From Syntrophomonas sp. (GTDB lineage Bacteria; Bacillota; Syntrophomonadia; Syntrophomonadales; Syntrophomonadaceae), in contig JAENZE010000007.1 of assembly GCA_016841425.1 (NCBI GenBank), positions 156,173 to 220,172 on the forward strand: DNA of 64,000 bases, written 5' to 3'. The notes under the pieces were generated by a model, which worked only from the letters and a program-made list of their open reading frames with translations, had not been told where the DNA came from and searched no databases. Position numbers and translations under genes: made by a program. The first letter of the stretch is position 1. Each line of letters begins with the position of its first letter. Shown here in pieces: positions 54,666-63,918 of this stretch.

Positions 54666-55562
54666 TTAACTTTGCATGCTTTTCATTAAGCAGGAGAGAC
54701 GCAAGAACCGTCCCCCTGTATTTTGAGAACCGTTCCCCTGTCTCCGGGTGCCTGGCGGCGAAAAAAAGATGTCTTTGTCCAATATCACAATTACAGCGGC
54801 AACGACTGTTAAAACCACAGTTTCAATGCACTTTGTCATTTGAGAAATAGCCCACATTTCTTGTGACATATTAATCATAAAGTGGAAGAGAATCGCTGCT
54901 ATAACGCTTTTTCTGTTTTTTATACAGATCCAGCTGATGATCACTCCCATAGGAATGATACTTATAAAAAAGTTCAGGCCAAACCAGATACTTTTGTGAA
55001 AAATCTCATATTGGTAGGAGTTATTGACAAAAATAAGGGGCAAATGCCAGAGCGACCAGAGTATGCCGAATATAATTGATGCCGTAAATAAGTTATACCT
55101 GCTCTGCAGGCTGTCAAACCCATATTGTCTCCAGCCCAGTTCTTCAAAAGTGGCGGCAAGTACCAGCAGGAGCAATACCGGGACAAAACCCGATGAAAAA
55201 GAGAAGTCTTTGGCAAACTGGAACTGGTAAATCGATTCCCCAAAAGGTAACGAGAGTACCATGGATGCCAGCACAGATAAAGGCATTATTAAGAAAAATG
55301 CCGGCAGCATCTTTAACTGTATTAACCTGGGATTTATGAGCCGATTAACATAATCCTTCATCAATTCGTGATTCTTGGATACGATGGTCATCACTGCCGA
55401 GATAATGAAAGGCGCCATCATTCCAGGGAGCATAAACAGCATATACAGTCCGCTTATACCATCCTGAAAACTTACCCAGGCTCCAGCAAACCAGAGAGCA
55501 TAGGTTGCTATAAAAGTCAAAACGAAATAGGCTTTGGGGTTATACTTATATGTTGAAATCAT
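54666..55562 (-). CDS. CPBP-family intramembrane metalloprotease with repeat-derived C-terminus
   Basis: 298 residues with eight hydrophobic helices. Family motifs: EELGWRQYGF near 142, FGILWSLWHLPLIF near 164 (E-x-x-x-R and W-H pattern), and ILFHFMINMS near 224. CPBP proteases cut membrane-bound substrates or help immunity to bacteriocins. The last 30 or so residues (after about 267, ...PPGTRRQGNG..., NTGGRFLRLS) are translated from dispersed repeat sequence (54681-54745), not from family sequence. AAGGAG precedes ATG 55562. Two TetR-type sites lie upstream at 55661 and 55858. Confidence 0.82.
   Translation of the reverse strand: MISTYKYNPKAYFVLTFIATYALWFAGAWVSFQDGISGLYMLFMLPGMMAPFIISAVMTIVSKNHELMKDYVNRLINPRLIQLKMLPAFFLIMPLSVLASMVLSLPFGESIYQFQFAKDFSFSSGFVPVLLLLVLAATFEELGWRQYGFDSLQSRYNLFTASIIFGILWSLWHLPLIFVNNSYQYEIFHKSIWFGLNFFISIIPMGVIISWICIKNRKSVIAAILFHFMINMSQEMWAISQMTKCIETVVLTVVAAVIVILDKDIFFSPPGTRRQGNGSQNTGGRFLRLSCLMKSMQS
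54681..54748. repeat. Dispersed repeat copies inside CPBP gene end
   Basis: Reads AAGAACCGTCCCCCTGTATT then GAACCGTTCCCCTGTCTCCG: two direct partial copies of the core, in frame with the CPBP C-terminus. Confidence 0.7.
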
Positions 55563-55660
55563 TTTCCCACTCCTTAATTTTTATTGGTTTCGAAAAGCTT
55601 AAATGAACCTTTCCGTTGAAATATCCAGTCCTCAAATAGGTATACTGCACCTCCTTCCTC

Positions 55661-55679
55661 ATGACCGACCGTCAGTCAT
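55661..55679. promoter_or_regulatory. TetR-type operator (site 1)
   Basis: ATGACCGACCGTCAGTCAT, a 9-1-9 palindrome with one mismatch, 99 bases upstream of the CPBP start. Confidence 0.7.
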
Positions 55680-55857
55680 TCTAAGTTAAATTAATTTCCC
55701 CACCGAGATTTAACAGTGAGGAGTTAAGTACTGGACTTTAAACATCAGAAAGTAATTATCCCATATATTCGTTACTTCAATCTTTGGGATCTCCCGAACG
55801 TCTGTTTTTGCATGGCCTATGAAGTCTTTATTTCATCACCCCCTTCTAAACCAATAT

Positions 55858-55876
55858 ATGACTGACCGTCAGTCAT
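55858..55876. promoter_or_regulatory. TetR-type operator (site 2)
   Basis: ATGACTGACCGTCAGTCAT, a perfect 9-1-9 palindrome; same site as at 55661 and 58240. Confidence 0.75.
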
Positions 55877-55995
55877 TGTTAATCAAAATTTTTCCCTTCC
55901 CTCAGAACATAGCAGCAATTAAGTAGCAGGTTATAACATTACCGAGTTTTCATTTCTGATATTGCCCTAATTATGAAGCCAGTTTGAAGCTCAAA

Positions 55996-57408
55996 TTACT
56001 GTTCGGAGTTAAATGTATTTACAATTTGGTCAAATAACGATTGGTCTTCCTCGTTTATTTCTTCTGAGTAAAAATAAATTGAAAAACCAAAACTTCCATC
56101 AATTAACCGGTAGATATGCGGGTACCAACTATAAGACTCTGTCGGCATTCTTGTAATTGTTTTTGATACCGGGTAAGAATTTATCTGACTTTCTTCTTTA
56201 GAAATAAGCTCCTCACCAAAATCTATTGCAGGCTTATAGTCTAAGAACACGGATTCTTGTCCGGAATTCAGGAGGATGACGGGTGGAATCTCTGCGACCT
56301 TTTTGTTATTTGCATCATATAAAACACTTGACCCTATGGTCCAGCTCCCCGGAAAGTGAATAGAAAAACTATATTTATTGTTATCATTAATAGGGTTTGA
56401 TCCATATTCAGTTAGTTCACTCAATGATACCCTTGCCTGTAATCTTTTCCACCCCGGTATTTTATCGGATTCTGACACTTCAAATTTGTCGGGTTCGTCA
56501 GTAACAGCTAGTTTGTCAGTTATAGCAGTTTTTGGTGTAACGCTTTGGTTATACTGCTGATAGGCAGTAATAGTGCCTTTTCCATTAAAATAAACCAGGT
56601 CCCCATCATTATAATTCCAAATCGCCTGAAAAACCGTAGGTTTTTTGATACCGTTCATTTCTTTATATTCATTACAGAGTATTGACCATCTTACTTTCTC
56701 ACTTGTACCGTCTGTTGAGACAACTTCCCTGTCGTCTGTAGTAAAGGACAGCATTTCACCATTTTTATTAAATGTAAAGATACCACTGGCAGAAATACCA
56801 TAACAAGTTATGTTTGCTCTGGCGTGCAAATCATCCATTGCTTCCCAAACAATATAGTCCTGTAAAGCTGCATTAGGAATAATAAGGCTCTCTGACAAGA
56901 AAGTAACCAGGCTTGATTTATCCATGACTTCTCCAGTTTCATAAAACAAGGTGAAAAGCTTGGCTATCAAGCCCTTCATGGAACCTGCCCCATCGATATA
57001 GGAATCCAATCCTTCAAAGGGAATCGAATACATTGAACTGTCAATATAAGCAATCCGGTTCGGTTTATTAACAAAGTTGTATTGGGTATAGTCAATTTTT
57101 GTCATGGGTTTATTCCTGCCAAAGGAGAAATCAACATCTTTATAAACCACTGTTGCATAGGACATTTTCGGTGTACCGATATAGCCGCAATATCTGAAAT
57201 AATTCTGAACAGGCACTGGCAAACCGGCAATATCCCCTTCCTCGAACACGCCTTCCTCATGATCTGTGTTTGCTATTAAATTCTTTGTAATTTGCTCAAA
57301 CTCTGTTTTGGTTTTTGAACAGGGTGAATTAAAGAATATCAACATAATTAATGTTGCACTGAGCAGAAATCCAATGATTAGCATTATTCTCTTACTCCTC
57401 TTTCTCAT
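55996..57408 (-). CDS. DUF6544-like lipid/membrane-linked protein
   Basis: 470 residues from ATG 57408 (GAGGAG site). One N-terminal helix (RIMLIIGFLLSATLIMLIFF) then a soluble domain: DIAGLPVPVQNYFRYCGYIG near 63-82 and FTFNKNGEMLSFTTDDRE near 215-232, a pattern I associate with DUF6544, where an additional C-terminal module follows. No catalytic motif is seen. It is co-directional with the TetR gene 57576-58190 and with the CPBP gene; function unknown. Confidence 0.6.
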   Translation of the reverse strand: MRKRSKRIMLIIGFLLSATLIMLIFFNSPCSKTKTEFEQITKNLIANTDHEEGVFEEGDIAGLPVPVQNYFRYCGYIGTPKMSYATVVYKDVDFSFGRNKPMTKIDYTQYNFVNKPNRIAYIDSSMYSIPFEGLDSYIDGAGSMKGLIAKLFTLFYETGEVMDKSSLVTFLSESLIIPNAALQDYIVWEAMDDLHARANITCYGISASGIFTFNKNGEMLSFTTDDREVVSTDGTSEKVRWSILCNEYKEMNGIKKPTVFQAIWNYNDGDLVYFNGKGTITAYQQYNQSVTPKTAITDKLAVTDEPDKFEVSESDKIPGWKRLQARVSLSELTEYGSNPINDNNKYSFSIHFPGSWTIGSSVLYDANNKKVAEIPPVILLNSGQESVFLDYKPAIDFGEELISKEESQINSYPVSKTITRMPTESYSWYPHIYRLIDGSFGFSIYFYSEEINEEDQSLFDQIVNTFNSEQ

Positions 57409-57575
57409 ATCTATTCTCCTCACAAATAATCGGAATTTTTTGCCGCATCCTCAGAAATTGACGCAGAACATCAATTTGATTAGGGAACACATTGAACACA
57501 TCATTTATGCTTGCAGTCTTTTAAGGCTTCCAATTAAATTACCGCTCGCAAATTCTAAAGATATAAGTCAAATAT

Positions 57576-58190
57576 TTAAATAAAATAAAAAGATCCCGGA
57601 GCAGCACCTAAAGACCTCTCAATAATGGACTGCATAGCCAGTACGTGTTTAATTCGCTCTTCCTCATTCCAATTAAAGAGGCCTGATTCCATTAAAAATT
57701 GAGATCCTGCCAAAAGAAATTGAAGGGTTTGCAGGGGATTTTCAACATTAAATACAGATTCCTTATTACCTTGTTCGATGACTTGAGCAATTATGGGTGA
57801 AACTCTTAAGATAATTTCAATGTTAATCCGCTCATGGAGTTCTCTATTCTCAGGTCGATGCAGGTTTTCTGTCAACTCATTTTCTTGTTCCGAAATCTTG
57901 TTTTCACCCCTCAGCATTTCGCGCATCTTATCCATAGCACTCATTTCGGGGTCAACTGCTATCTTTTGGTAATCTTCACAGAGTTTATTGACCATCTCGT
58001 GAACAAGTGCATCCAAAATATCTTCCTTCGATTTGAAATAGTAATAGAATGTGCCTTTGGCTATCCCCACCTTCTGAATGATAGCTTCCACGGTTGTATT
58101 TACATATCCCTGATTTTTGAATAGTTCTTCAGCAGCTTTCAGTATCTCTGTCTGTCGTATCTCCGGATCTTTAACAATTCTCTTTTTCAT
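57576..58190 (-). CDS. TetR/AcrR-family repressor
   Basis: 204 residues. N-terminal helix-turn-helix ILKAAEELFKNQGYVNTTVE with AIIQKVGIAKGTFYYYF near 38-54. GGAGGTAG precedes ATG 58190. A matching TetR-type operator lies just upstream (58240-58258), with the same sequence at two sites before the CPBP gene, so it probably represses itself, the DUF6544 gene and the CPBP gene together. Confidence 0.88.
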   Translation of the reverse strand: MKKRIVKDPEIRQTEILKAAEELFKNQGYVNTTVEAIIQKVGIAKGTFYYYFKSKEDILDALVHEMVNKLCEDYQKIAVDPEMSAMDKMREMLRGENKISEQENELTENLHRPENRELHERINIEIILRVSPIIAQVIEQGNKESVFNVENPLQTLQFLLAGSQFLMESGLFNWNEEERIKHVLAMQSIIERSLGAAPGSFYFI

Positions 58191-58239
58191 TGCTACCTCC
58201 TATAACTGACGGATCAGTAGATAATAATAATATTATCAC

Positions 58240-58258
58240 ATGACCGACCGTCAGTCAA
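58240..58258. promoter_or_regulatory. TetR-type operator (site 3)
   Basis: ATGACCGACCGTCAGTCAA, 50 bases upstream of the TetR gene it probably controls; same sequence type as 55661 and 55858. A weaker ACTGACGGATCAGT lies at 58204-58217. Confidence 0.7.
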
Positions 58259-58395
58259 TTTTTTAATCATATCTCCTGCTCACCAGCATAGTGCTTGAAT
58301 ACCGCCTGTGCCTCACCGGTGGAGTAGACATTTACCGGGATTTGTACGGTAAGATTCTCCGCTGCAGGCATCTATGGTTATAGTCAACTGCTTGG

Positions 58396-59535
58396 CTATC
58401 TAAGCAGATCGGTAGAAGCTATGAGACGCTGAATCTCATTTACACCTTCATAAATCTCAGTTAGCTTGGCATCGCGGAAGATGCGCTCAATGGGGAATTC
58501 GGTTGTATAGCTGTAAGCTCCCATGACCTGCATGGCTTTGCTTGCTACGCGGTGAACAGCCTCGGAAGTAAACAGTCTGGTTCTTGCGGCATCGGCGGCC
58601 AGTTCTTTCCCTTCTGATGCCTTAAATGCTGTAGCCAGAACAATCTGTTGCGCTACCATTACGTCGGTGGCCATATCGCCAATCAAGGACTGGATGGTCT
58701 GGAAATTAGAGATGGGCTTGCCGCGCTGCACCCGCTCCTTGGAGTACTTAACCGCCGCCTCCAGGGCCGCATGAGCCATACCCACAGCCTGAGCACAGAC
58801 CGACAGTTTGCCAATCTGGGTTGAACCGAGCAGTACCTGAAAGCCCTTGCCCCGCATGGCCTCACCGCCGGTCGTATTTTCATAAGGCACCCTTACATTA
58901 TCTAATACGACATCAGAAACTTCCAGTCCGTGCATGCCCATCTTATCATAAATCCTCGGGGTGGAGTAACCCTCGATGCCCTTGGGTATGATGATGTTCG
59001 TGCACTTGCCGTCCATTTCGACATCCTTGCAGAATATACCCATTAACCCCGGCATGGTTGCGTTGGTGATAAACATCTTTTCTCCATTGATGACCCATTC
59101 ATCCCCGTCGCGGATACATGTCGTTCTAAGAGCAGTTGGGTCGGATCCGGTTGATGCCTCGGTAAAGGCGAAACTGCCAATCCCTTCGCCATGAAGCAGC
59201 TCAGGAAGGAATTTCAGCTTCTGCTCTTCGCTTGCAAATTTAGAGATATTCGCCCCCAGCATGCCGTTGACCGAGATGGTACATGCGGTTGAACAATATA
59301 CCTTTGCCATCTCAATCTGCATAATAGCATATTCAACATAGCTATTTCCCGTACCGCTGTATTTCTCCGGGTATTGGATGGCGCACCAGCCCAAATCTTT
59401 AATCTTTTTGATCAAATCCCGGGGTGTTCTCTTTTCGGTTTCCATCCATTTGACCAGAGGAGCAATCTCTTTCTCTGAAAACTTCTTCACCGAGTCCTTC
59501 AACATTAGCTGTTCATCGGTATAATTGAAATTCAT
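58396..59535 (-). CDS. Acyl-CoA dehydrogenase (second copy)
   Basis: 379 residues. Family marks: MNFNYTDEQLMLKDSVKKFS, SFAFTEASTGSDPTALRTTC near 122-141, AVGMAHAALEAAVKYSKERV, QVMGAYSYTTEFPIERIFRD and EIYEGVNEIQRLIAS, with the catalytic Glu region in the last. A similar protein is encoded at 28476-29615; the two differ enough to have separate substrates. GGAGAGAGGGG precedes ATG 59535. Uses ETF as electron acceptor. Substrate unknown. Confidence 0.9.
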   Translation of the reverse strand: MNFNYTDEQLMLKDSVKKFSEKEIAPLVKWMETEKRTPRDLIKKIKDLGWCAIQYPEKYSGTGNSYVEYAIMQIEMAKVYCSTACTISVNGMLGANISKFASEEQKLKFLPELLHGEGIGSFAFTEASTGSDPTALRTTCIRDGDEWVINGEKMFITNATMPGLMGIFCKDVEMDGKCTNIIIPKGIEGYSTPRIYDKMGMHGLEVSDVVLDNVRVPYENTTGGEAMRGKGFQVLLGSTQIGKLSVCAQAVGMAHAALEAAVKYSKERVQRGKPISNFQTIQSLIGDMATDVMVAQQIVLATAFKASEGKELAADAARTRLFTSEAVHRVASKAMQVMGAYSYTTEFPIERIFRDAKLTEIYEGVNEIQRLIASTDLLR

Positions 59536-60112
59536 TAATTTATCCCCTCTCTCCAATTATGTAGTGTTCGTCTGCGTTTGAGCCCAATAATTCTTATCAG
59601 CTAGTCTAAGACGAAATTGTACCAAATGTTCCCCCCTTCCTTTCCAGTTTGGTATTATGAAAACCCGTTGATGTTCCTCGCCAGGTTGTATTTCATTTTT
59701 TTGTATTTCACATAGTAAGGCCAATGTTATTTAGTCTATCGGTATGATCATTTACTGAATACCCCTCTTTAATTTGCCATCTGTGTCTAATTTTACCATA
59801 ATCGAAAAACATCCGATTATTAATTAAGTTCTTTTAAAGCCTACCTTATAAAAGACAAGTAATGTGGTCCAAATATAAATTTGGAGCTTAAGAGACCAAA
59901 GGCTGGATAAAAGCAATACTGGTTGGAGAATCTTTAGGGTTATAGAATCTATGGTGAGTTTAAAACGATTCAAGCTTCTGCATACTTTGGTGGTGTGAGT
60001 AAAAACAAGCCGGAGTGCCCCGGCTGATGAACTTTAGTATTCTATATATCGATGACGATCCAGATCTGCGATAAGCATAGTATTTTGTGGCCGAGTTATG
60101 GTACACTTCGCA
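59536..60112. other. Long intergenic region
   Basis: 577 bases. It holds an inverted repeat TACCAAA (59620-59626) / TTTGGTA (59648-59654), a possible regulator site upstream of the acyl-CoA dehydrogenase, and the terminator at 59999-60025. No gene seen. Confidence 0.55.
59999..60025 (-). terminator. Terminator of the small zinc protein gene
   Basis: Minus strand AGCCGGGGCACTCCGGCT hairpin followed by TGTTTTTAC. It lies about 90 bases after the stop codon. Confidence 0.7.
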
Positions 60113-60304
60113 TTAATGGGTAGCTGGCGTAGCCTGCTTAAGACAATCAACGTGAAAATACCTTTCCTCAAATACCACGTGTTTTTTGCCGCCAATAATT
60201 TTGTGACAAATTTTACATTGGGTACAGGTTAGTTTTTGACTTTTTTCTTTCATTATCTGCTTCTCATAGGTGGACATTTTGTCCATAGTAATGATAGCGG
60301 TCAT
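60113..60304 (-). CDS. Small zinc-ribbon-like protein (63 aa)
   Basis: 63 residues with CTQCKICHKIIGGKKHVVF and FHVDCL: Cys/His spacing CX2CX2CH then H-x-x-C, consistent with a single LIM-like or zinc-ribbon site. ATG 60304 has AGGAGGTG upstream, so it is probably translated. A terminator follows. I know no function; similar tiny cysteine proteins occur in spore formers and as regulators. Confidence 0.65.
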   Translation of the reverse strand: MTAIITMDKMSTYEKQIMKEKSQKLTCTQCKICHKIIGGKKHVVFEERYFHVDCLKQATPATH

Positions 60305-60675
60305 ATACGCCACCTCCTTATTATTGCATATAAAAGACGACTTAAGTTCGACAAATGACCTTGGTTACACCCATGCCTATCGCGTCCTGGATACGATTTT
60401 TCCTTCCATAAGTTCGATTTATAATGAGCAGGAGTTTGCTCTTGTATACATTATACAATATTGTGGCTGATATTTCCTAGGTAGATTTTAACGAAGATAG
60501 ATATAGCAAATCGACCGGAACTGCTAGCTTAAGATCATAAACAATCGCACCAAAAGTTAGGTTGACGCTTGATTCTTTCCAGCCACTTCCAATCCGTTTT
60601 GTAACATTTATCAGACTAGTTAACTATTATGTATAAAGTATATTATTTACTATTCTTGGAAAGAGGTGGTTGTTG
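60305..60675. other. Intergenic region before the multicopper oxidase
   Basis: About 370 bases, AT-rich near 60615-60660. I see no clear promoter consensus or gene. Confidence 0.45.
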
Positions 60676-62490
60676 GTGCCGACTATTAATCCGCTAGACA
60701 TTCCCAAGTATGTCAATCAAATAACAGGACCACCGCCAGTGCATGTTCCATCCCGCTGCACAGGTGAATATATGGTAGATATACTGGAATTCCTCCAACA
60801 GATTCTTCCTCCTGGTTTCCCGGCTACTAAAGTATGGGGTTATGGCGGGCAGGCAGAAGATGCCGTTACCGGTAAGAAATTAGGTTTCATCAAACACTCT
60901 CCTGGTGCCACCTTCGAAGCTAGACGCAATTGTCCCTTAACTGTCAAATGGAAAAACAACCTTTCATACCCACACACACTGCCAGTAGATCCGACATTGC
61001 ACTGGGCTGACCCAAATAATTTGGGCATGGTTATGTGTCCGTGCCTCCCTTTTCCACCGGGATATAAAAAGGCACAGTATCCTGTTCCAATTGTGACACA
61101 TTTACATGGCGGGGAAGTTCCATCCGCTTTCGATGGACACCCTGATGCATGGTTCACCTACCTTCATAATTATTCTTCATCAAGGGGGAAACCAAGAACA
61201 GGTCCTGCTTACATCACTGACAAATACACTTATCCTAATAAACAGCAGCCTGCCACTCTATGGTACCATGATCACACTTTGGGTATAACCCGCTTAAACG
61301 TAGTCATGGGGCTTGCCGGCTTTTATCTATTAAGGGATACAAGTGACCCTGTAGCTAGATCACTGCCCAGCAAAAAGTACGAGATTCCATTAGTAATTCA
61401 GGATAGAACCTTTAATAGCAATGGCGCCTTCTTCTTCCCCAATGTAGGAGTTAACCCAGATATCCATCCATACTGGGTTCCGGAATTTTTCGGTGATACT
61501 ATTATGGTAAACGGCCTGGTCTGGCCTAATTTAAACGTTGAACCGACAAAATATCGCTTCAGGTTATTAAACGGGTCAAATGCCCGATTCTATACGCTTA
61601 GTCTTTCTAATGCCCAGACATTTACCCAAATAGGGACAGATGGCGGCTATCTTCCTATGCCTGTAATACTCAGCGAACTTACTATTGCCCCAGGTGAACG
61701 GGCCGATATTTTAATTGACTTTTCTGCCCTTAGTCCTGGTACTAAAATAATCCTTGCGAATACAGCCCCTGCTCCCTTCCCCGATGGAGACCCTGCCGAT
61801 CCGCTTACAACAGGTCAAATCTTGCAGTTCACTGTTGTATATCCGCTTGTCCCATTACCTGTACGCCCGCCTTTACCTGAAACGCTCAATATAATACCAA
61901 CATTGACCCCCAATGCTCCCAAAAGAACATTAACTCTTGTGGAAGTCATGGGTCCTGAAGGACCGGTTGAGGTATTACTAGACGGGCAGAAATGGAGTGC
62001 GCCTATTTCAGAATTCCCGGTACTAGGCACTACTGAAGAATGGGAAATTGTTAATCTTACTGCCGATAGCCATCCGATACATTTGCATCTTGTCCAATTC
62101 CAGCTCTTCACTAGACAACAGTTAGATACCGATATGTATATGGCTGACTGGATTGCTGCCAATGGTGGTATGATGCCGCCTTTTACACAGCCGACTAAAC
62201 CATGGCCGGTGGATTCGTATCTTATCGGAACTCCGATGCCGCCTAAATTAAATGAACAGGGATGGAAGGATACTGTTCAAATGAATCCAGGAGAAGTTAC
62301 AACTATTAAAGTGCGTTTTGCAGCACAAGACGGGAGACCATACCCCTTTGATGCCACACAGTACCCGGGATATGTATGGCATTGTCACATTCTTGATCAT
62401 GAAGATAACGAAATGATGAGGCCTTATAGAGTTGTATGTAACTATAGAAATGATGACTATAGAACCTGCCCTACAGGAAAAAAGAAATAA
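60676..62490 (+). CDS. CotA-like multicopper oxidase
   Basis: 604 residues, three cupredoxin domains and all four copper motifs: HLHGGEV near 141, LWYHDHTLG near 193, HPIHLHLVQF near 470, and YVWHCHILDHEDNEMM near 567, in which the type-1 axial residue is Met (Cys+10), giving a moderately high redox potential. No signal peptide, like the spore-coat laccase CotA and bilirubin-oxidase group. Oxidises phenols, bilirubin or metals with O2, which is odd in an anaerobe. GTG 60676 follows AAGAGGTGG; TTGs just upstream are weaker. Confidence 0.9.
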   Translation: MPTINPLDIPKYVNQITGPPPVHVPSRCTGEYMVDILEFLQQILPPGFPATKVWGYGGQAEDAVTGKKLGFIKHSPGATFEARRNCPLTVKWKNNLSYPHTLPVDPTLHWADPNNLGMVMCPCLPFPPGYKKAQYPVPIVTHLHGGEVPSAFDGHPDAWFTYLHNYSSSRGKPRTGPAYITDKYTYPNKQQPATLWYHDHTLGITRLNVVMGLAGFYLLRDTSDPVARSLPSKKYEIPLVIQDRTFNSNGAFFFPNVGVNPDIHPYWVPEFFGDTIMVNGLVWPNLNVEPTKYRFRLLNGSNARFYTLSLSNAQTFTQIGTDGGYLPMPVILSELTIAPGERADILIDFSALSPGTKIILANTAPAPFPDGDPADPLTTGQILQFTVVYPLVPLPVRPPLPETLNIIPTLTPNAPKRTLTLVEVMGPEGPVEVLLDGQKWSAPISEFPVLGTTEEWEIVNLTADSHPIHLHLVQFQLFTRQQLDTDMYMADWIAANGGMMPPFTQPTKPWPVDSYLIGTPMPPKLNEQGWKDTVQMNPGEVTTIKVRFAAQDGRPYPFDATQYPGYVWHCHILDHEDNEMMRPYRVVCNYRNDDYRTCPTGKKK

Positions 62491-62544
62491 TTAAATAAAA
62501 TACAAAGAACAACAACTGTGCTCACTTTAGATAATTAAATATTA

Positions 62545-63735
62545 TCAAAGGAAATTGAGATTAAGGGGGAAGTGCTTTTTCAGAGAATACAAATGTTTGC
62601 CTGTCAAGGGGTTCAGGCGGAAAACATTACACATCTCATTTAATATTTGTATATTTGCCAGGCCGACATTCATAACTGTATCATTGCCGCCATAATATAT
62701 AGCTACCGTATCACCCTTGCCAGTTAATGCACCGCAGCTGAATACTACATTGGGAACATGGACATAATCTGCCTCTCTCACTAAGCAATCTCCTGCACTG
62801 GGCATTAATATCGGCTTGGCACTAATACGAATTTTACTTGGATTGGTTGGGTCTTCAAGGTCATGGAATGCCACACCCAGGGTATAAGGATTGCCAGCCA
62901 TGGTTGAACGCACACCATGAAAGATATTCAGCCACCCATATCGAGTCCTGATAGGCGGGGCACCCGGACCGATCTTGGCCTGGAATGCACTCGGTCCGTG
63001 ACCGCTTCTCATGATCACATTACCGATTTCCCATGGCCCAATAGGACTTGGTGCGAAACCTCCGCATATTTCTCCAAATGAGCCACCGATGTGACCGGAG
63101 CCGGGAACTTCTCTTTCTTTGTCGTTTGGACGCAGCAAGGCTCTCCATTGTTTATTTCTATCAGGTTCAGGAAATATAACAACATTGCGCATATCCTGTT
63201 CGGAAATTGGACCATGGCGAACAACAGTATTAAAGTCCTTGGTTACGGCCATCATAACCTTGACTCGATCAGGAATCTGTTCGTGGTAGGCACTGTAAGT
63301 CAATACATATAAGTTGCTCCCAACGTGATTAACCCGAATATCTTCCACACCGCCGGCCTCAGATTCAATAACATAGTTAATATTGACACCTTCAGCATAT
63401 ACATCATTCTCTGTCGCAGGTAATAAAAATGGTCTGGGGTCTACCCTCCAGCTAGTCAGGCCATTGTCGCTTACCGCTTTGCCTATTACACTGCGACCAT
63501 CAGCAATGTGGGAACGAAAAAGCATTATGGTTTGAATCTTGCCATCCGCACCTGTCACTGCTGCCATTCCTGCATTATGAACCGTGTATGTATACAAACG
63601 GCTATCAGTACCCCAGACGTTATTGACGTCATGGCATGTTAATATAGGGTTCCCCGGGTAGCGTAGAACCGGCTCATTAATTGTAACTCTCCCCTCAAGT
63701 CCATTTAATTCAACATATGCTTCTTTGCGGCCCAT
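62545..63735 (-). CDS. GH130-like glycoside phosphorylase or related protein
   Basis: 396 residues. Five-bladed-propeller type protein: NEPVLRYPGNPILTCHDVNN near 24-43, MLFRSHIADGRSVIGKAVSD near 72-91, FAPSPIGPWEIGNVIMRSG near 228-246, GWLNIFHGVRST near 271 and VAIYYGGNDTVMNVGLANIQ near 348 are the GH130/mannoside phosphorylase family pattern. AAGGAG precedes ATG 63735. Family members phosphorolyse beta-mannosides; activity here is unknown. Convergent with the multicopper oxidase. The dispersed repeat lies right upstream (63758). Confidence 0.75.
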   Translation of the reverse strand: MGRKEAYVELNGLEGRVTINEPVLRYPGNPILTCHDVNNVWGTDSRLYTYTVHNAGMAAVTGADGKIQTIMLFRSHIADGRSVIGKAVSDNGLTSWRVDPRPFLLPATENDVYAEGVNINYVIESEAGGVEDIRVNHVGSNLYVLTYSAYHEQIPDRVKVMMAVTKDFNTVVRHGPISEQDMRNVVIFPEPDRNKQWRALLRPNDKEREVPGSGHIGGSFGEICGGFAPSPIGPWEIGNVIMRSGHGPSAFQAKIGPGAPPIRTRYGWLNIFHGVRSTMAGNPYTLGVAFHDLEDPTNPSKIRISAKPILMPSAGDCLVREADYVHVPNVVFSCGALTGKGDTVAIYYGGNDTVMNVGLANIQILNEMCNVFRLNPLTGKHLYSLKKHFPLNLNFL

Positions 63736-63757
63736 TTCAATTCTCCTTTCAACAGAC

Positions 63758-63802
63758 ACGGGGACTTTCCAGACACGCAGACACGGGGACGGTTTTTTTG
63801 TC
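63758..63802. repeat. Dispersed repeat copy
   Basis: Reads ACACGGGGACTTTCCAGACA then CGCAGACACGGGGACGGTTTTTTTGTC; the last part is the family core. Confidence 0.7.
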
Positions 63803-63918
63803 TAACCATCTCTTAAATACTTATTGATCCTAATCTCATTTATCCCATTAGTATTTTAGCGCTTATTTTAATTCCATTTTTGGCCTTAAAAAGGTTGATT
63901 ATACCATCTTAATGGTCC

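Larger units (their letters stand above)
55563..55995. other. Intergenic region with two TetR-type sites
   Basis: 433 bases between the CPBP gene and a DUF6544 gene. It contains the operators at 55661-55679 and 55858-55876; otherwise nothing recognised. Confidence 0.6.
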
